NCBI GenBank assembly: GCA_028877195.1
Contig: JAPPIL010000242.1
Location: 1 to 23,273, forward strand
Direction of reading: 5' to 3'
DNA length: 23,273 nt
From: Pseudomonadota bacterium
GTDB lineage: Bacteria; Bdellovibrionota_B; Oligoflexia; Oligoflexales; JAPPIL01
Both the position numbers and the translations under genes were made by a program. The notes under the pieces are model-generated. The model was not told the origin of the DNA, searched no databases, and worked only from the letters and a program-made list of their open reading frames with translations. Below, piece after piece: positions 1-7,791 of the stretch. Positions within the stretch are counted from its first letter, which is position 1, and every line of letters begins with the position of its first letter.

Positions 1-15
1 TAGGATGCCCTTTCT

Positions 16-43
16 AGGGTGTGTCGCCATTTCGCTTAACAAA
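16..43. repeat. Imperfect repeat copy A (AGGGTGTGTCGC...TTCGCTTA)
   Basis: This stretch closely matches 17575-17604: both have AGGGyGTGTCGC, then a 3-5 base variable step, then TTCGCTTA and an A-rich end. The wording resembles a transposon end, but no transposase lies beside either copy. The rest of 1-275 holds only short overlapping reading frames with no recognisable protein, so I see nothing else there. Confidence 0.35.
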
Positions 44-275
44 TGTTTGCTTGACCAGCAGTTGATGCCATGCTCAGTGCTGTAGTGTATGTAAGGTCAC
101 AAGGACATGCTTATCAAGGCAGCGGATATGATGCTACCTTCATAGTGATAGAGAGCGATGCCTTTAGGGTTAGATGCATATATGTTACGGTAGCGGATGA
201 ATGTTGCAAACAGATTGCGAGTGTGTGCAAGTATAGTTGTCGGTATCTTGATGCGGCAATGGATGGTCTGAATAT

Positions 276-1208
276 ATGAAAGCAGTGTTGAAGCGTTTGC
301 TGTATGAGCCTGGCAGCTATTTTTTTCAGAACGATCTGCGCCGCTGGCTCTATAAGTCTGCAGCAGGTGTCTTTGCTCGTCGACGGGTGCAGGCGGGACG
401 AGCAACATTGGCTTTGCTTCCCGCAGTTGATAACAAGATTGGGGAGTGCGGTTATCTTATCTTGCCGCCTAAACCTCACGATAGCCTTCGTGCCCAAGCT
501 ATCTCGGCAGCAGAGGAAATCGTTGCCTGGCGGAGTATTGACTTCAACTTAACGACAGGCCCAAACAGAGCTACCGTGCGCGGCCTTCTTATGCAGCATG
601 ATCTTCTTCACCATCGTGCCATTCTAAATTATGGCCTTTCAGATGAACTTATTTCTCCTGCTGCTGATAGTTTGGGACAATTGCCTGTGATGCCGTATAT
701 TTTTATTTGGCGTTCTGTCCCTTCAGATAAGAGGGATTTCAAACATAGTCAGATGTGGCATATGGATTATTCCGACACGACACAGATCAAAGTGTTTGTC
801 TTTCTTGAAGATATCAATGAACAGCATGGCCCCCTGACATTGATCAACGCACCGTCTTCACAACGATTACGCAAACAACTGCGCTACAACTACCTCAAGC
901 GCCGTTTTATCCCCGACGCTGAAGTGTATCGTCTGATCGACCGAGATAAGGATGTCGTTAAGCTCACAGGAAAGAAAGGCACAGTGGTCATCGCTAATAC
1001 CTCGCGTTGTTTTCATTATGGCAGTCGGGTGCAGGAAGGTATGCGTCATATCTTGGTGTATCGCTACATGACTTACACGAGTTTCCTTGCCAACCCATTT
1101 AGCTCCAAACCGTTCTATCCCCTAGGTAGGTTCGCCCAACTAGATGGCCTGTCGCCGCTCCAAAAGGCAGTCCTGACAGGCATGCCTCAATATTTACCTA
1201 GAATATAA
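276..1208 (+). CDS. PhyH-like Fe(II)/2-oxoglutarate dioxygenase
   Basis: The 310-residue product looks like a member of the phytanoyl-CoA dioxygenase (PhyH) group of non-haem iron oxygenases, which use 2-oxoglutarate and O2 to hydroxylate a small molecule. The visible iron-binding facial triad is H162-x-D164 in the stretch WHMDYSD, with H247 in the CFHYG stretch. R251 or R257 is placed to bind the 2-oxoglutarate carboxylate. The surrounding strands (KVFVFLEDINEQHGPL, then TGKKGTVVIANTSRCFH) follow the usual double-stranded beta-helix order. There is no signal peptide, so a cytoplasmic location is likely. The ATG at 276 has only a weak purine-rich upstream stretch (GGATGG). The gene stands alone and its substrate cannot be read from the sequence. 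The family call is fairly safe; the exact activity is unknown. Confidence 0.72.
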   Translation: MKAVLKRLLYEPGSYFFQNDLRRWLYKSAAGVFARRRVQAGRATLALLPAVDNKIGECGYLILPPKPHDSLRAQAISAAEEIVAWRSIDFNLTTGPNRATVRGLLMQHDLLHHRAILNYGLSDELISPAADSLGQLPVMPYIFIWRSVPSDKRDFKHSQMWHMDYSDTTQIKVFVFLEDINEQHGPLTLINAPSSQRLRKQLRYNYLKRRFIPDAEVYRLIDRDKDVVKLTGKKGTVVIANTSRCFHYGSRVQEGMRHILVYRYMTYTSFLANPFSSKPFYPLGRFAQLDGLSPLQKAVLTGMPQYLPRI

Positions 1209-1257
1209 GCAATGTCTTTGAATAACAAAAAAACTATGACTTAAATGAGTGCACCTA

Positions 1258-1266
1258 TGATATAAT
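1258..1266 (+). promoter_or_regulatory. Extended -10 promoter, predicted leaderless start
   Basis: TGA followed by a perfect TATAAT forms a TGN-extended -10 element. A weak -35 (ATGACT, 1236-1241) lies 19 bases upstream, which is acceptable for an extended -10 promoter. Initiation about 7 bases after the hexamer would fall on or next to the ATG at 1273, predicting a leaderless message. No Shine-Dalgarno sequence precedes that ATG. Confidence 0.5.
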
Positions 1267-1272
1267 TTGAGC

Positions 1273-1473
1273 ATGAGAATCATTGGATTAGCAACTTCGT
1301 CTTTAGAATTTATCAAGACTATTGGGTTAGCATTTTTACTCCCAGTATTAATGTTTATAGGTGCTGTTGGCTGTGGCAAGGATAAAGAGTCGTGTGAAGA
1401 TAAAGTAAATCATAGATGGGACGAAGAGCGGAAGAAGTGTTATGAAATAGACTTCACCCAACCCTTGGATTAG
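1273..1473 (+). CDS. Small putative lipoprotein, unknown function
   Basis: This encodes a 66-residue protein that I do not recognise. It has a hydrophobic N-terminal segment (about residues 13-33) ending in IGAVGC, so Cys34 could be a lipidated cysteine, although Ala rather than Leu at -3 makes the lipobox atypical. The mature part is short and highly charged (KDKESCEDK, DEERKKC) with two further cysteines. The ATG at 1273 is chosen over the in-frame TTG at 1267 because that TTG overlaps the space directly after the TATAAT box. No Shine-Dalgarno is visible, consistent with a leaderless mRNA. It lies between the dioxygenase gene and the defence genes. The existence of the gene is plausible; its role is unknown. 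Confidence 0.45.
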   Translation: MRIIGLATSSLEFIKTIGLAFLLPVLMFIGAVGCGKDKESCEDKVNHRWDEERKKCYEIDFTQPLD

Positions 1474-1670
1474 ATAAAGCGGTAGCAGAGCCAATAAACT
1501 ATGGTTTTCTGATCGCTCTACCGACACCTCATAAAGAGCTAATCAAACAGCAGTTGCGCCTTGACCAATGCTGACCTCCCTGCAAAAACTGCACAGCAAC
1601 ATGCAACCCATTGATTATTCTAAATAATTTTCCGACAAATCTGTCAGCACAACCATTAAAACTGATAGCA

Positions 1671-3854
1671 ATGAAAAGAAACCTCGCAAGAAAACAGAGA
1701 CCTAGTGCAACAACCGCGCAAACTTTCAATGCCTTTCTCGATCATTTGCGCGCAAGTGCCAAAAGCGAGCGGGAAAAGGGTGAGCTGTTTGAGTTGGCAA
1801 TTCGTGACTACCTAAGGCAGTCACCTGAACATGATTTTGCAAATGTCTGGTTATGGCGTGACTGGCCGCAGCTCAAAGAGTATGGCTTCACCAAGAAGGA
1901 TAGCGGCATTGATTTGGTTGCTAAAGAAAGAGGCGCAGAAAAAATTTGGGCGATACAGTGCAAATTCTACCAAGAAAGCTCACAGATGGACCGTAAGGCA
2001 AACGATAGTTTTCTTGCTTCTGCACGTGGTGAACCTTTTGCCGCACATCTGATTGTTACCACTACCTATAACTGGGGAGAAAATGCCAGAGAGATTTTGC
2101 ATAGGCAAGGCAAAAACTGCCGTGTTCTCGATTCAAGCGATCTCAGTAGTGCACCGTTCGATTGGTTCGACAGTGGCAAGGTCAAGCGCCATATTGAGCG
2201 CAAACCACCACGTGCTCACCAGCTGGAGGCAGTAGCTAAAGCCAAGACATATTTTGCTAAACATGAGCGCGGCAAGCTCATCATGGCATGTGGCACAGGT
2301 AAAACCTATACCTCGTTACAGATAGTCGAGGAGATGACCGCTAAACGCGCTAACATCTTGTTCCTTGCCCCCTCTATCTCACTCATTGCCCAAACGTTAC
2401 GTGAGTATGCTTATGAGCACCGAGATGAGCAACGCTATGTGATTGTTTGCTCCGACAGCAAAGCTGATCGTGATAGCGATGGCTATACTGTTGCTGACCT
2501 TTCAATTTCACCCACTACCGATGCGTCAAGAATCGCGGAGGCGCTGAAAGTAAAGAGCAAGATACGCACCGTAGTTTTTTGCACCTACCAGTCGCTCGAA
2601 CGCATCAAGCAAGCGCAAGAACAGGGTGCACCACAATTTGACCTCGCCATCTGCGATGAGGCGCATCGCACTACTGGTGTCGAAGGCACAAGTCGTGGTG
2701 GCAATTACTTTACATTGATCAACAATGCCAACTACGTTAGTGCCGCTAAACGCCTATACATGACTGCGACACCGCGTATCTATGCCGACAATGCTAAGCG
2801 CAGAGCGAGTGATGCTAACGTTGAAATCCATTCGATGGACGATGGCACGGTTTATGGTCAAGAATTTTACCAGCTCGATTTTTCCTCTGCCATCAAGAAA
2901 CGTCTACTTAGTGATTACAAAGTTATCATTCTGACTATCAGCGAAACCTATGCCAGTGAACACTTACAAGGCGGGCTTGCTGGTAGCAACCTCGATCTAA
3001 GTGATGCTGCTAAGTTGGTTGGTTGTTACAAATCTTTGCGCGATCAAGGTGAAGTAGATAAAGGCGTTAAGCTCAGCCGTGCAGTTGGTTTTGTCAACTC
3101 GATCAAAACTTCCCAAGATGTTACCAATGGTTTTGATAGCGTTGTAAGCTCTCTTGATCGCCAAGAGAACGACGGTTTCACCTGCGAGACTAAACATATC
3201 GACGGTACAGACAACTCTATCGAACGCCATCAGAAGCTAGAATGGTTGAAAGAGGAAGCTGGCTACAGCACTAACCAAGAGAAAATCTGTCGCATCTTGA
3301 TGAGTTCTAAGTGCTTGACGGAGGGCATCGATGTTCCGAGTCTTGATGCAATTTTATTTTTGCAACCACGCAAATCACAGGTTGATGTTGTGCAGGCAGT
3401 CGGACGCGTCATGCGTAAGCAGGAGGGTAAAGATTACGGGTATGTGATCCTGCCAGTAGTAATTCCCGCTGCTAGCGATCCCGTTGAGGCACTCAACGAT
3501 AACGAAACCTACAAAGTTGTCTGGCAGGTATTGAATGCGCTGCGTTCACACGACAATGGTTTTGATACTACGATCAACAACCTACATCTTAACGAGAGCA
3601 AACCAGACAAGATAAAGGTTATTGGCATCGGCACTAATGGCACGGCAGATAAAGAATCGCAGGCGAGCAGCGCTGACATTGCTAGCGACTTGCAACACAA
3701 CCTCGCTGACTTAAGCGAGAAAATTTTTGCCAAGATCGTTGAAAAATGTGGTGATCGGCTTTACGAAGAGAAATGGACGAAGCGCATCGCGCAGATAACT
3801 GACACAGTAGCGACTACCCCAACCTACAAGAACTTTGAGGCACTAGTTATTTAA
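1671..3854 (+). CDS. Mrr-like nuclease-SF2 helicase (type ISP/LlaGI-like front half)
   Basis: The 727-residue product resembles the N-terminal half of single-chain type ISP restriction enzymes such as LlaGI (COG4889-type). A PD-(D/E)xK nuclease domain occupies about residues 30-165, with GID81LVAK and IQ96CK98 as the likely catalytic core. An SF2 translocase follows: Walker A ACGTGKT (206-212), DEAH (329-332), MTATP (364-368), motif V around CLTEGIDVPS (548-557) and motif VI QAVGRVMR (575-582). In LlaGI-type proteins a methyltransferase and a target-recognition domain follow; here the protein stops soon after the helicase, with no such domain in the window. The ATG at 1671 is preferred, but an in-frame TTG at 1611 would add 20 residues and neither has a good Shine-Dalgarno. 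The HEPN gene follows within 7-13 bases, so the two are probably one operon. The inferred role is anti-phage DNA translocation and cleavage. Confidence 0.85.
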   Translation: MKRNLARKQRPSATTAQTFNAFLDHLRASAKSEREKGELFELAIRDYLRQSPEHDFANVWLWRDWPQLKEYGFTKKDSGIDLVAKERGAEKIWAIQCKFYQESSQMDRKANDSFLASARGEPFAAHLIVTTTYNWGENAREILHRQGKNCRVLDSSDLSSAPFDWFDSGKVKRHIERKPPRAHQLEAVAKAKTYFAKHERGKLIMACGTGKTYTSLQIVEEMTAKRANILFLAPSISLIAQTLREYAYEHRDEQRYVIVCSDSKADRDSDGYTVADLSISPTTDASRIAEALKVKSKIRTVVFCTYQSLERIKQAQEQGAPQFDLAICDEAHRTTGVEGTSRGGNYFTLINNANYVSAAKRLYMTATPRIYADNAKRRASDANVEIHSMDDGTVYGQEFYQLDFSSAIKKRLLSDYKVIILTISETYASEHLQGGLAGSNLDLSDAAKLVGCYKSLRDQGEVDKGVKLSRAVGFVNSIKTSQDVTNGFDSVVSSLDRQENDGFTCETKHIDGTDNSIERHQKLEWLKEEAGYSTNQEKICRILMSSKCLTEGIDVPSLDAILFLQPRKSQVDVVQAVGRVMRKQEGKDYGYVILPVVIPAASDPVEALNDNETYKVVWQVLNALRSHDNGFDTTINNLHLNESKPDKIKVIGIGTNGTADKESQASSADIASDLQHNLADLSEKIFAKIVEKCGDRLYEEKWTKRIAQITDTVATTPTYKNFEALVI

Positions 3855-3867
3855 TCAGGATATGCTA

Positions 3868-5100
3868 ATGAGCGATGAAAAAAGATCTGAACCTTTCCCA
3901 CCACAACGGTTTGAGGGAGAAATCATCGTCGATGAGCAAGGCAGTGAACATCGTTTTCCTGTGCATCTGACGGTGAGCGTTGATAATTCTGGCCAGTTGA
4001 AGCTAGATACTGATCCTATTTATGTGCCAATAAACATGATTTTGGTGCTGAAAGGATTACTTGGTAGGCCAGGGAAGGACATACCTTTGTTTAAACTAGA
4101 GTGTGAGAGTAAAGATGGCAAGCGGCTAACAAGCGATAGTGCCCACCTAACCAGTTGCTATGACAGTTTTCAAGTAGGAGATGCCAAGGCAAAAATAACA
4201 GTTACAATACGCACCTTCACTGCTCGATTGAACATGAGCACTGCTGATAGCTCCACTCATACGGTATTGGTGTTTCGTTTGCCGATGTTTAAGTGCTTTC
4301 CCTCATTCAAATGCAAAACAAGTGTTGGCGTTGTGCAAATCGCAGGTGCTGCAAAGACAGTAAAACAAAACGAACTTTCAGGGATCATACACATCTCGGC
4401 ACTAGAGAATAACAACCCCAATGACTGGCAGAAAAGAGCTGACCAGCTACTTAAGCGTCTCCGTCTCGTACTCTCTTTTGCTCGTGGTGCGTCATTGTTT
4501 ACCCCTATAGTAGAATGCTACCACCAGGGTAACGTGGAGGTGACATTCTACAGCGGTGGAAGAAAGGGCAATTCTGATATGATGCCGCCTATCCCGCATT
4601 TGGCTCTACATGAGTTTATCCCATCTGTCGTGCCTGTCGTTGAGAAAATGGATAACGAAAAGTGGGGTGCGTTGGGAACAGCAATCAATTGGTGGCTTGT
4701 TCCCACAAGCTATCGCGAAGTTCGTCTTCTGACGGCAATAACTGCGCTGGAATGTGCCGTATATAATTTTGCAAACCTGAAGAAGTGTGAATGTCATCCC
4801 AGCTATAAACATCCACCGCTTAAATGCAGAATTGAGCATCTGCTCAACAAGTTGGTAATTAATCGTGATGTTATAGAACATGATAAGATTGAGGCTGCGA
4901 TTAAAGTTAGAAACCGCATCGTACACAATAGCTACACGCCAGAAAACAACGCTGATGATAAGGAACTATGGGAGTCTGTGCTCACGGTGCGAGAAGTTAT
5001 GGTGAGAATAGTATTATCGTTGCTAGAATTTAAGGGGAACTACTCCTCCTACGTAGGAGGAATGCATTTACGAGAATTTCCAAGCTGCAAGCTGGTTTAG
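3868..5100 (+). CDS. HEPN-domain protein, ApeA-like putative RNase effector
   Basis: The 410-residue protein has a C-terminal HEPN-like helical domain carrying RNRIVH (R348 to H353 in this numbering; codons at 4909-4926). This is the Rx4H signature that forms the RNase active site in HEPN toxins and in ApeA. Upstream are a long beta-rich N-terminal region (residues 1 to about 180), a helical WQKRADQLLKRLR segment and a Cys/His-rich patch (KCECHPS...KC) just before the HEPN core. The architecture resembles ApeA-type anti-phage proteins, but the exact family is not certain. The ATG at 3868 is preferred because AGGA at 3857-3860 sits 7 bases ahead; the ATG at 3862 would be too close. It lies directly behind the nuclease-helicase gene on the same strand, so it could be the RNA-targeting arm of a two-gene defence unit; that pairing is inference. 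Confidence 0.72.
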   Translation: MSDEKRSEPFPPQRFEGEIIVDEQGSEHRFPVHLTVSVDNSGQLKLDTDPIYVPINMILVLKGLLGRPGKDIPLFKLECESKDGKRLTSDSAHLTSCYDSFQVGDAKAKITVTIRTFTARLNMSTADSSTHTVLVFRLPMFKCFPSFKCKTSVGVVQIAGAAKTVKQNELSGIIHISALENNNPNDWQKRADQLLKRLRLVLSFARGASLFTPIVECYHQGNVEVTFYSGGRKGNSDMMPPIPHLALHEFIPSVVPVVEKMDNEKWGALGTAINWWLVPTSYREVRLLTAITALECAVYNFANLKKCECHPSYKHPPLKCRIEHLLNKLVINRDVIEHDKIEAAIKVRNRIVHNSYTPENNADDKELWESVLTVREVMVRIVLSLLEFKGNYSSYVGGMHLREFPSCKLV

Positions 5101-5159
5101 AGCAGATTTTCAGATTGAGTAAGATCAGAGGCATGCAAAGTTTTTAAAGCCCGCGAAAA

Positions 5160-6125
5160 CTAGAGAATATGTAAATATTGTTCAATTCTTTTTAAGATAG
5201 CATCAAATGAAATTTGCCCCTTGTAGTAAAGAGACGACGATGCACGGTATTTGTTCATGAATGCTTGCCGTTCTTTGGCATCGGGCAGGCTAAATCCTGC
5301 ACAGTTTTTGATATTGGTATCGTGGTTTCTGAAGTGTTTCTTCTTGTAGTCCCTATATTCGTCTGTTCTAATAAATTTTAAAACTTCCTCTAATCCAAGA
5401 AGGCAATAAATATCGTAATAATGACGAAGAAAATTACCGGGAAGATCAGTGCCATTTGTGCCTTTTTTGTAAGATGAATATCTGCTGACAATTGTCTGAA
5501 GTTTTTCCACAAACGTATATCGAGGATCGTAACAAGCTAGTTTTTTAGCTCTGTTGTCTGTTAGTAAACATCCTAAGATAGAATAACCCTCTTCAAATAC
5601 CCATGATGTGATGTCTCTTTTTTTATTTGGTACTGTCTCGTCAAAGCCAATCTCCAACAGCACGCCTTCTCGTATGCCTTTTACCGAGGTGAAGTGTGAC
5701 TTGTAGCCAAGTGTAATAGCTCCCCTTCTAAATTTTTTATCATCGCGATGCTCATCTCTGGTAACACTGACTATCCCATCAATTTTATCTTGCAGCTCTT
5801 TAGCTAACCAATCAAAATAGTTCTTTCTAGATTGACGTTGCTTTTCCTTATCTTGGTTTCTACCTGTGTAGACTTTGAAACCAATTATGTTTTCTTCAGG
5901 AACTATTTTCACGTCAATGTCTTCTGAAAACCTATGCACAATGCCATAGCCTTTTGAAAGTGATGTGCCTCCCTTAAGCTCTAACTTTAAGCCAAGGCAG
6001 GAGAGATTGTGAAGGCAGTGCATAATCCAGTAATCCTTTTCCACTAAGAAGGGATTGGATATGGTATTTTTTGCCGCAGAAATTTCTATCAGATTTTTAA
6101 AGTCTTTGTGGTTATGGAGATACAC
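5160..6125 (-). CDS. AbiEii-type nucleotidyltransferase toxin
   Basis: The 321-residue protein is the toxin of a type IV AbiE toxin-antitoxin system, a nucleotidyltransferase-fold enzyme of the AbiEii/MenT group that arrests growth by modifying RNA. The N-terminal signatures are clear: FLVEKDYWI (26-34), the GGTSLSKG nucleotide-binding turn (52-59) and SEDID (67-71), whose two aspartates bind metal. The family's later TFVEKLQTI stretch is also present. The length is close to the usual size of about 300 residues. Translation starts at GTG 6125, 14 bases inside the 3' end of the antitoxin gene, which suggests coupled translation. The 3' end faces that of the HEPN gene across a 59-base gap with no clear terminator. 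All key residues seem present, so it is probably active. Confidence 0.88.
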   Translation of the reverse strand: MYLHNHKDFKNLIEISAAKNTISNPFLVEKDYWIMHCLHNLSCLGLKLELKGGTSLSKGYGIVHRFSEDIDVKIVPEENIIGFKVYTGRNQDKEKQRQSRKNYFDWLAKELQDKIDGIVSVTRDEHRDDKKFRRGAITLGYKSHFTSVKGIREGVLLEIGFDETVPNKKRDITSWVFEEGYSILGCLLTDNRAKKLACYDPRYTFVEKLQTIVSRYSSYKKGTNGTDLPGNFLRHYYDIYCLLGLEEVLKFIRTDEYRDYKKKHFRNHDTNIKNCAGFSLPDAKERQAFMNKYRASSSLYYKGQISFDAILKRIEQYLHIL

Positions 6126-6714
6126 TGTGATTTTCCCGCAACAGCTTCTTTACCCTAGCTTGAGTTGATTTCTTACCAAAGCGAGAGGCGGTGTTCTTGA
6201 GCCTTCTAGGGTTGAACTGGTGCAGTTTTTTTTGCATGATGTTCATCGTCATTGACTTGTCTTCCGCTAGCTCGTTGAAGCGATTAAGCATCTCCACCAT
6301 GAGGAATTCTTTTGTCATAGTTCTAGGAACATTGCGTTGGCGGTGAAAAAAGAAAGTGCGACCTCCTATTGCTATCTTGCCATGTCTTTTTTTGTTCAGG
6401 ACAATCACTTTGTCGTAGAGTTGTGTTGTTCCAAACCCCAGAGAGTTAAACATGCAGGGACTGTAGACAACAAAATTGTCGTCATCAAGGAACTTGCGTA
6501 AAAGTTTCTTCTCCTCTGGCATAGCTTGACCAAAAGTTGTCTGGTGTGGGTGCAGATATATGCCGCGACAAATCTTCTCAAGAACGTTTTCTTTGACAAG
6601 CTGGGCTAGATTTCTGTCAACATTGGAGGACAGAGGATCAAAATCTGCCCGACGATACACCCCTCCTGGCTCAAGCACATTGATCATTGCCTGCAATGAT
6701 GTTTCCCTTCGCAC
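6112..6714 (-). CDS. AbiEi-type antitoxin (DUF6088-like)
   Basis: This is the 200-residue cognate antitoxin of the AbiE system. The N-terminal winged-helix segment (residues 1 to about 55, ending KENVLEKICRGIYLHP) matches the DNA-binding part of AbiEi proteins, which repress their own operon. The central and basic C-terminal part (KKLHQFNPRRLKNTASRFGKK) fits the AbiEi antitoxin region. The start is GTG 6714, decided by AGGAGG at 6720-6725, six bases upstream. It is the first gene of a two-gene minus-strand operon and overlaps the toxin by 14 bases. Type IV antitoxins need not bind the toxin directly. The pair call rests mainly on the strong match of the neighbouring toxin plus this gene order. 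Confidence 0.82.
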   Translation of the reverse strand: MRRETSLQAMINVLEPGGVYRRADFDPLSSNVDRNLAQLVKENVLEKICRGIYLHPHQTTFGQAMPEEKKLLRKFLDDDNFVVYSPCMFNSLGFGTTQLYDKVIVLNKKRHGKIAIGGRTFFFHRQRNVPRTMTKEFLMVEMLNRFNELAEDKSMTMNIMQKKLHQFNPRRLKNTASRFGKKSTQARVKKLLRENHSVSP

Positions 6715-6731
6715 AGCAGCCTCCTTATATG

Positions 6732-6783
6732 ATTATCGGTTAACTCGAAAAAAAGTAAAGTTTCATGTAATTTTTGCATGTAA
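6732..6783 (-). promoter_or_regulatory. Candidate abiE promoter and operator repeats
   Basis: Reading the minus strand, TTTACT (6754-6759) and GATAAT (6732-6737) are separated by 16 bases and precede the antitoxin start. Just upstream, CATGTAA occurs twice on the plus strand (6764-6770 and 6777-6783) with a 13-base period. AbiEi antitoxins autoregulate, so these repeats are candidate operators. The predicted start is very close to the Shine-Dalgarno, so the -10 choice is uncertain. Confidence 0.35.
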
Positions 6784-7145
6784 ACATATGAATATAAAGA
6801 AATATTTTCACGCATCATGTTTGAAAATTTGCTCATGCGCTTGTTGTAAACACATTGCCAGTAGTAGATCTGTTGCCTACCTCACAGTCACTAACCCTCC
6901 ATCTCACTTCTGCCTTGACTGGGAAGGAAGAGCAAGCCATGTGACTTGACCCAGCCAGAATCTTGTAGAGTGATTGACCTTCCTCCCAAAAACTAACCCT
7001 TGACGTGTGGACACACAACCACTACCTTGCGTTTCAGCTAATCGGAAAGACGTTGGGCAGGATGAATAAAACGACTTGGGAGATCACTATGGCAACCGCA
7101 GCACAGAATTTGGGAATGAAACAGTTCCGCATCACAGCAGAGTGG
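6784..7145. other. Non-coding or decayed sequence between AbiE and IS remnant
   Basis: This stretch of about 360 bases lies upstream of the abiE promoter and left of the IS fragment. The short open frames on both strands show no recognisable domain and no ribosome binding sites. It is AT-rich near 6784-6830 and more mixed in base composition towards 7145. Its position suggests degraded mobile-element DNA, but I cannot identify a parent element. Confidence 0.5.
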
Positions 7146-7318
7146 TGTTGCCCCCCGAAAAAGTGGACACATTATCCAGCCTGTTTAAGAGACCTATATG
7201 CTCTTGGTGATTTCATTCCAAGAGCTTTATGAGGAGCAAAGCTATTATACTCCTCGAACCAACCAGGTAATTTGCTGATGACCAGATCAGCAGACACGAG
7301 GTCGCTGACATAGGCATA
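7146..7318 (-). mobile_element. 3' remnant of an IS3-family insertion sequence
   Basis: The minus strand encodes about 48 residues that match the C-terminus of an IS3-family OrfB (rve-type integrase): YAYVSDL, LPGWFEEYN, PHKALGMKSPRAY, then a stop at 7172-7174. Beyond the stop lies a terminal-repeat-like sequence with a run of six C then GAAAAAGTGGACAC (7151-7170), typical of IS3-family ends. The catalytic DDE core and the other end of the element are missing. Homology breaks at about 7318, exactly where the recombinase fragment begins, so this is a dead end-fragment joined to another broken gene. Confidence 0.75.
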
Positions 7319-7745
7319 GTGGCAGAGAAAATAGCCAAGGTCGATGCAAGGCTGAACGAACTGGAAGCTGAAAACCGACACCTAGATGAACGCTTGAGCT
7401 TCCTACTCAAAGGTGATGCAGAAATAGCAGAATCGTTCCGCAATGAGTATCAAAAAAGGTTTCTAGCCCTGAAAAGCGAGGAACAGGAACTTGCAGGCAA
7501 GAAAAGTCAGCTTCAGGCATTGCAAAGACAAATTGCTGCGGCTCAAGAGCCAAGCAAAAACGGTGGAATAGAACTAATAAACGAGGCACTCAACGACATC
7601 AAAAACCATGACATGATTGCGCTCAAGTCTATCTATAGACGGCTGTTCAAGAAAATAATCGTAAGACCGTTGGATGCGGCAAAAGTCCGACTACAGTTCT
7701 TTTTCAAGGATTTATCAACAATTCACGCCTATCGGCGACTGTTTG
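7319..7745 (+). pseudogene. C-terminal fragment of a large serine recombinase
   Basis: The reading frame begins with a coiled-coil (IAKVDARLNELEAENRHL, then LKSEEQELAGKKSQLQALQ) followed by LINEALNDIKNHDMIALKSIYRRLFKKIIVRP. This is the usual C-terminal layout of large serine recombinases that integrate or excise mobile DNA. The N-terminal resolvase domain with the catalytic serine and the zinc ribbon are absent, replaced on the left by the IS3 remnant. The open frame formally starts at GTG 7319 and runs to 7810 through the terminator hairpin and into the tRNA gene. The last roughly 22 residues are therefore not protein-like, and I end the fragment near 7745. It cannot encode an active recombinase. 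Confidence 0.72.
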
Positions 7746-7746
7746 C

Positions 7747-7788
7747 TCGTGTAAAAAAGAGTGCCCTTGGGCACTCTTTTTTACACGA
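7747..7788 (-). terminator. Perfect 20-bp-stem terminator behind tRNA-fMet
   Basis: Positions 7747-7766 pair perfectly with 7769-7788 around a TT loop. The stem contains an A6/T6 tract outside a GC-rich GAGTGCCC/GGGCACTC core, so either strand can give a hairpin followed by a U-run. It begins 3 bases past the mature 3' end of the tRNA and should end tRNA transcription on the minus strand. It could also stop transcription entering from the recombinase side. Confidence 0.85.
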
Positions 7789-7791
7789 TAA

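Noticed and set aside
44..58. A 15-base match TGTTTGCTTGACCAG also found at 19753-19767
   Set aside because: In a 23-kb window one match of this length is expected by chance, and flanking bases diverge.
1611..1670. TTG start adding 20 residues to the nuclease-helicase
   Set aside because: No ribosome binding site and the extra residues do not look like the family; the ATG at 1671 is simpler, though not proven.
7005..7232. 75-codon plus-strand frame left of and across the IS end
   Set aside because: It crosses the IS terminal sequence, has no ribosome binding site and no recognisable domain.
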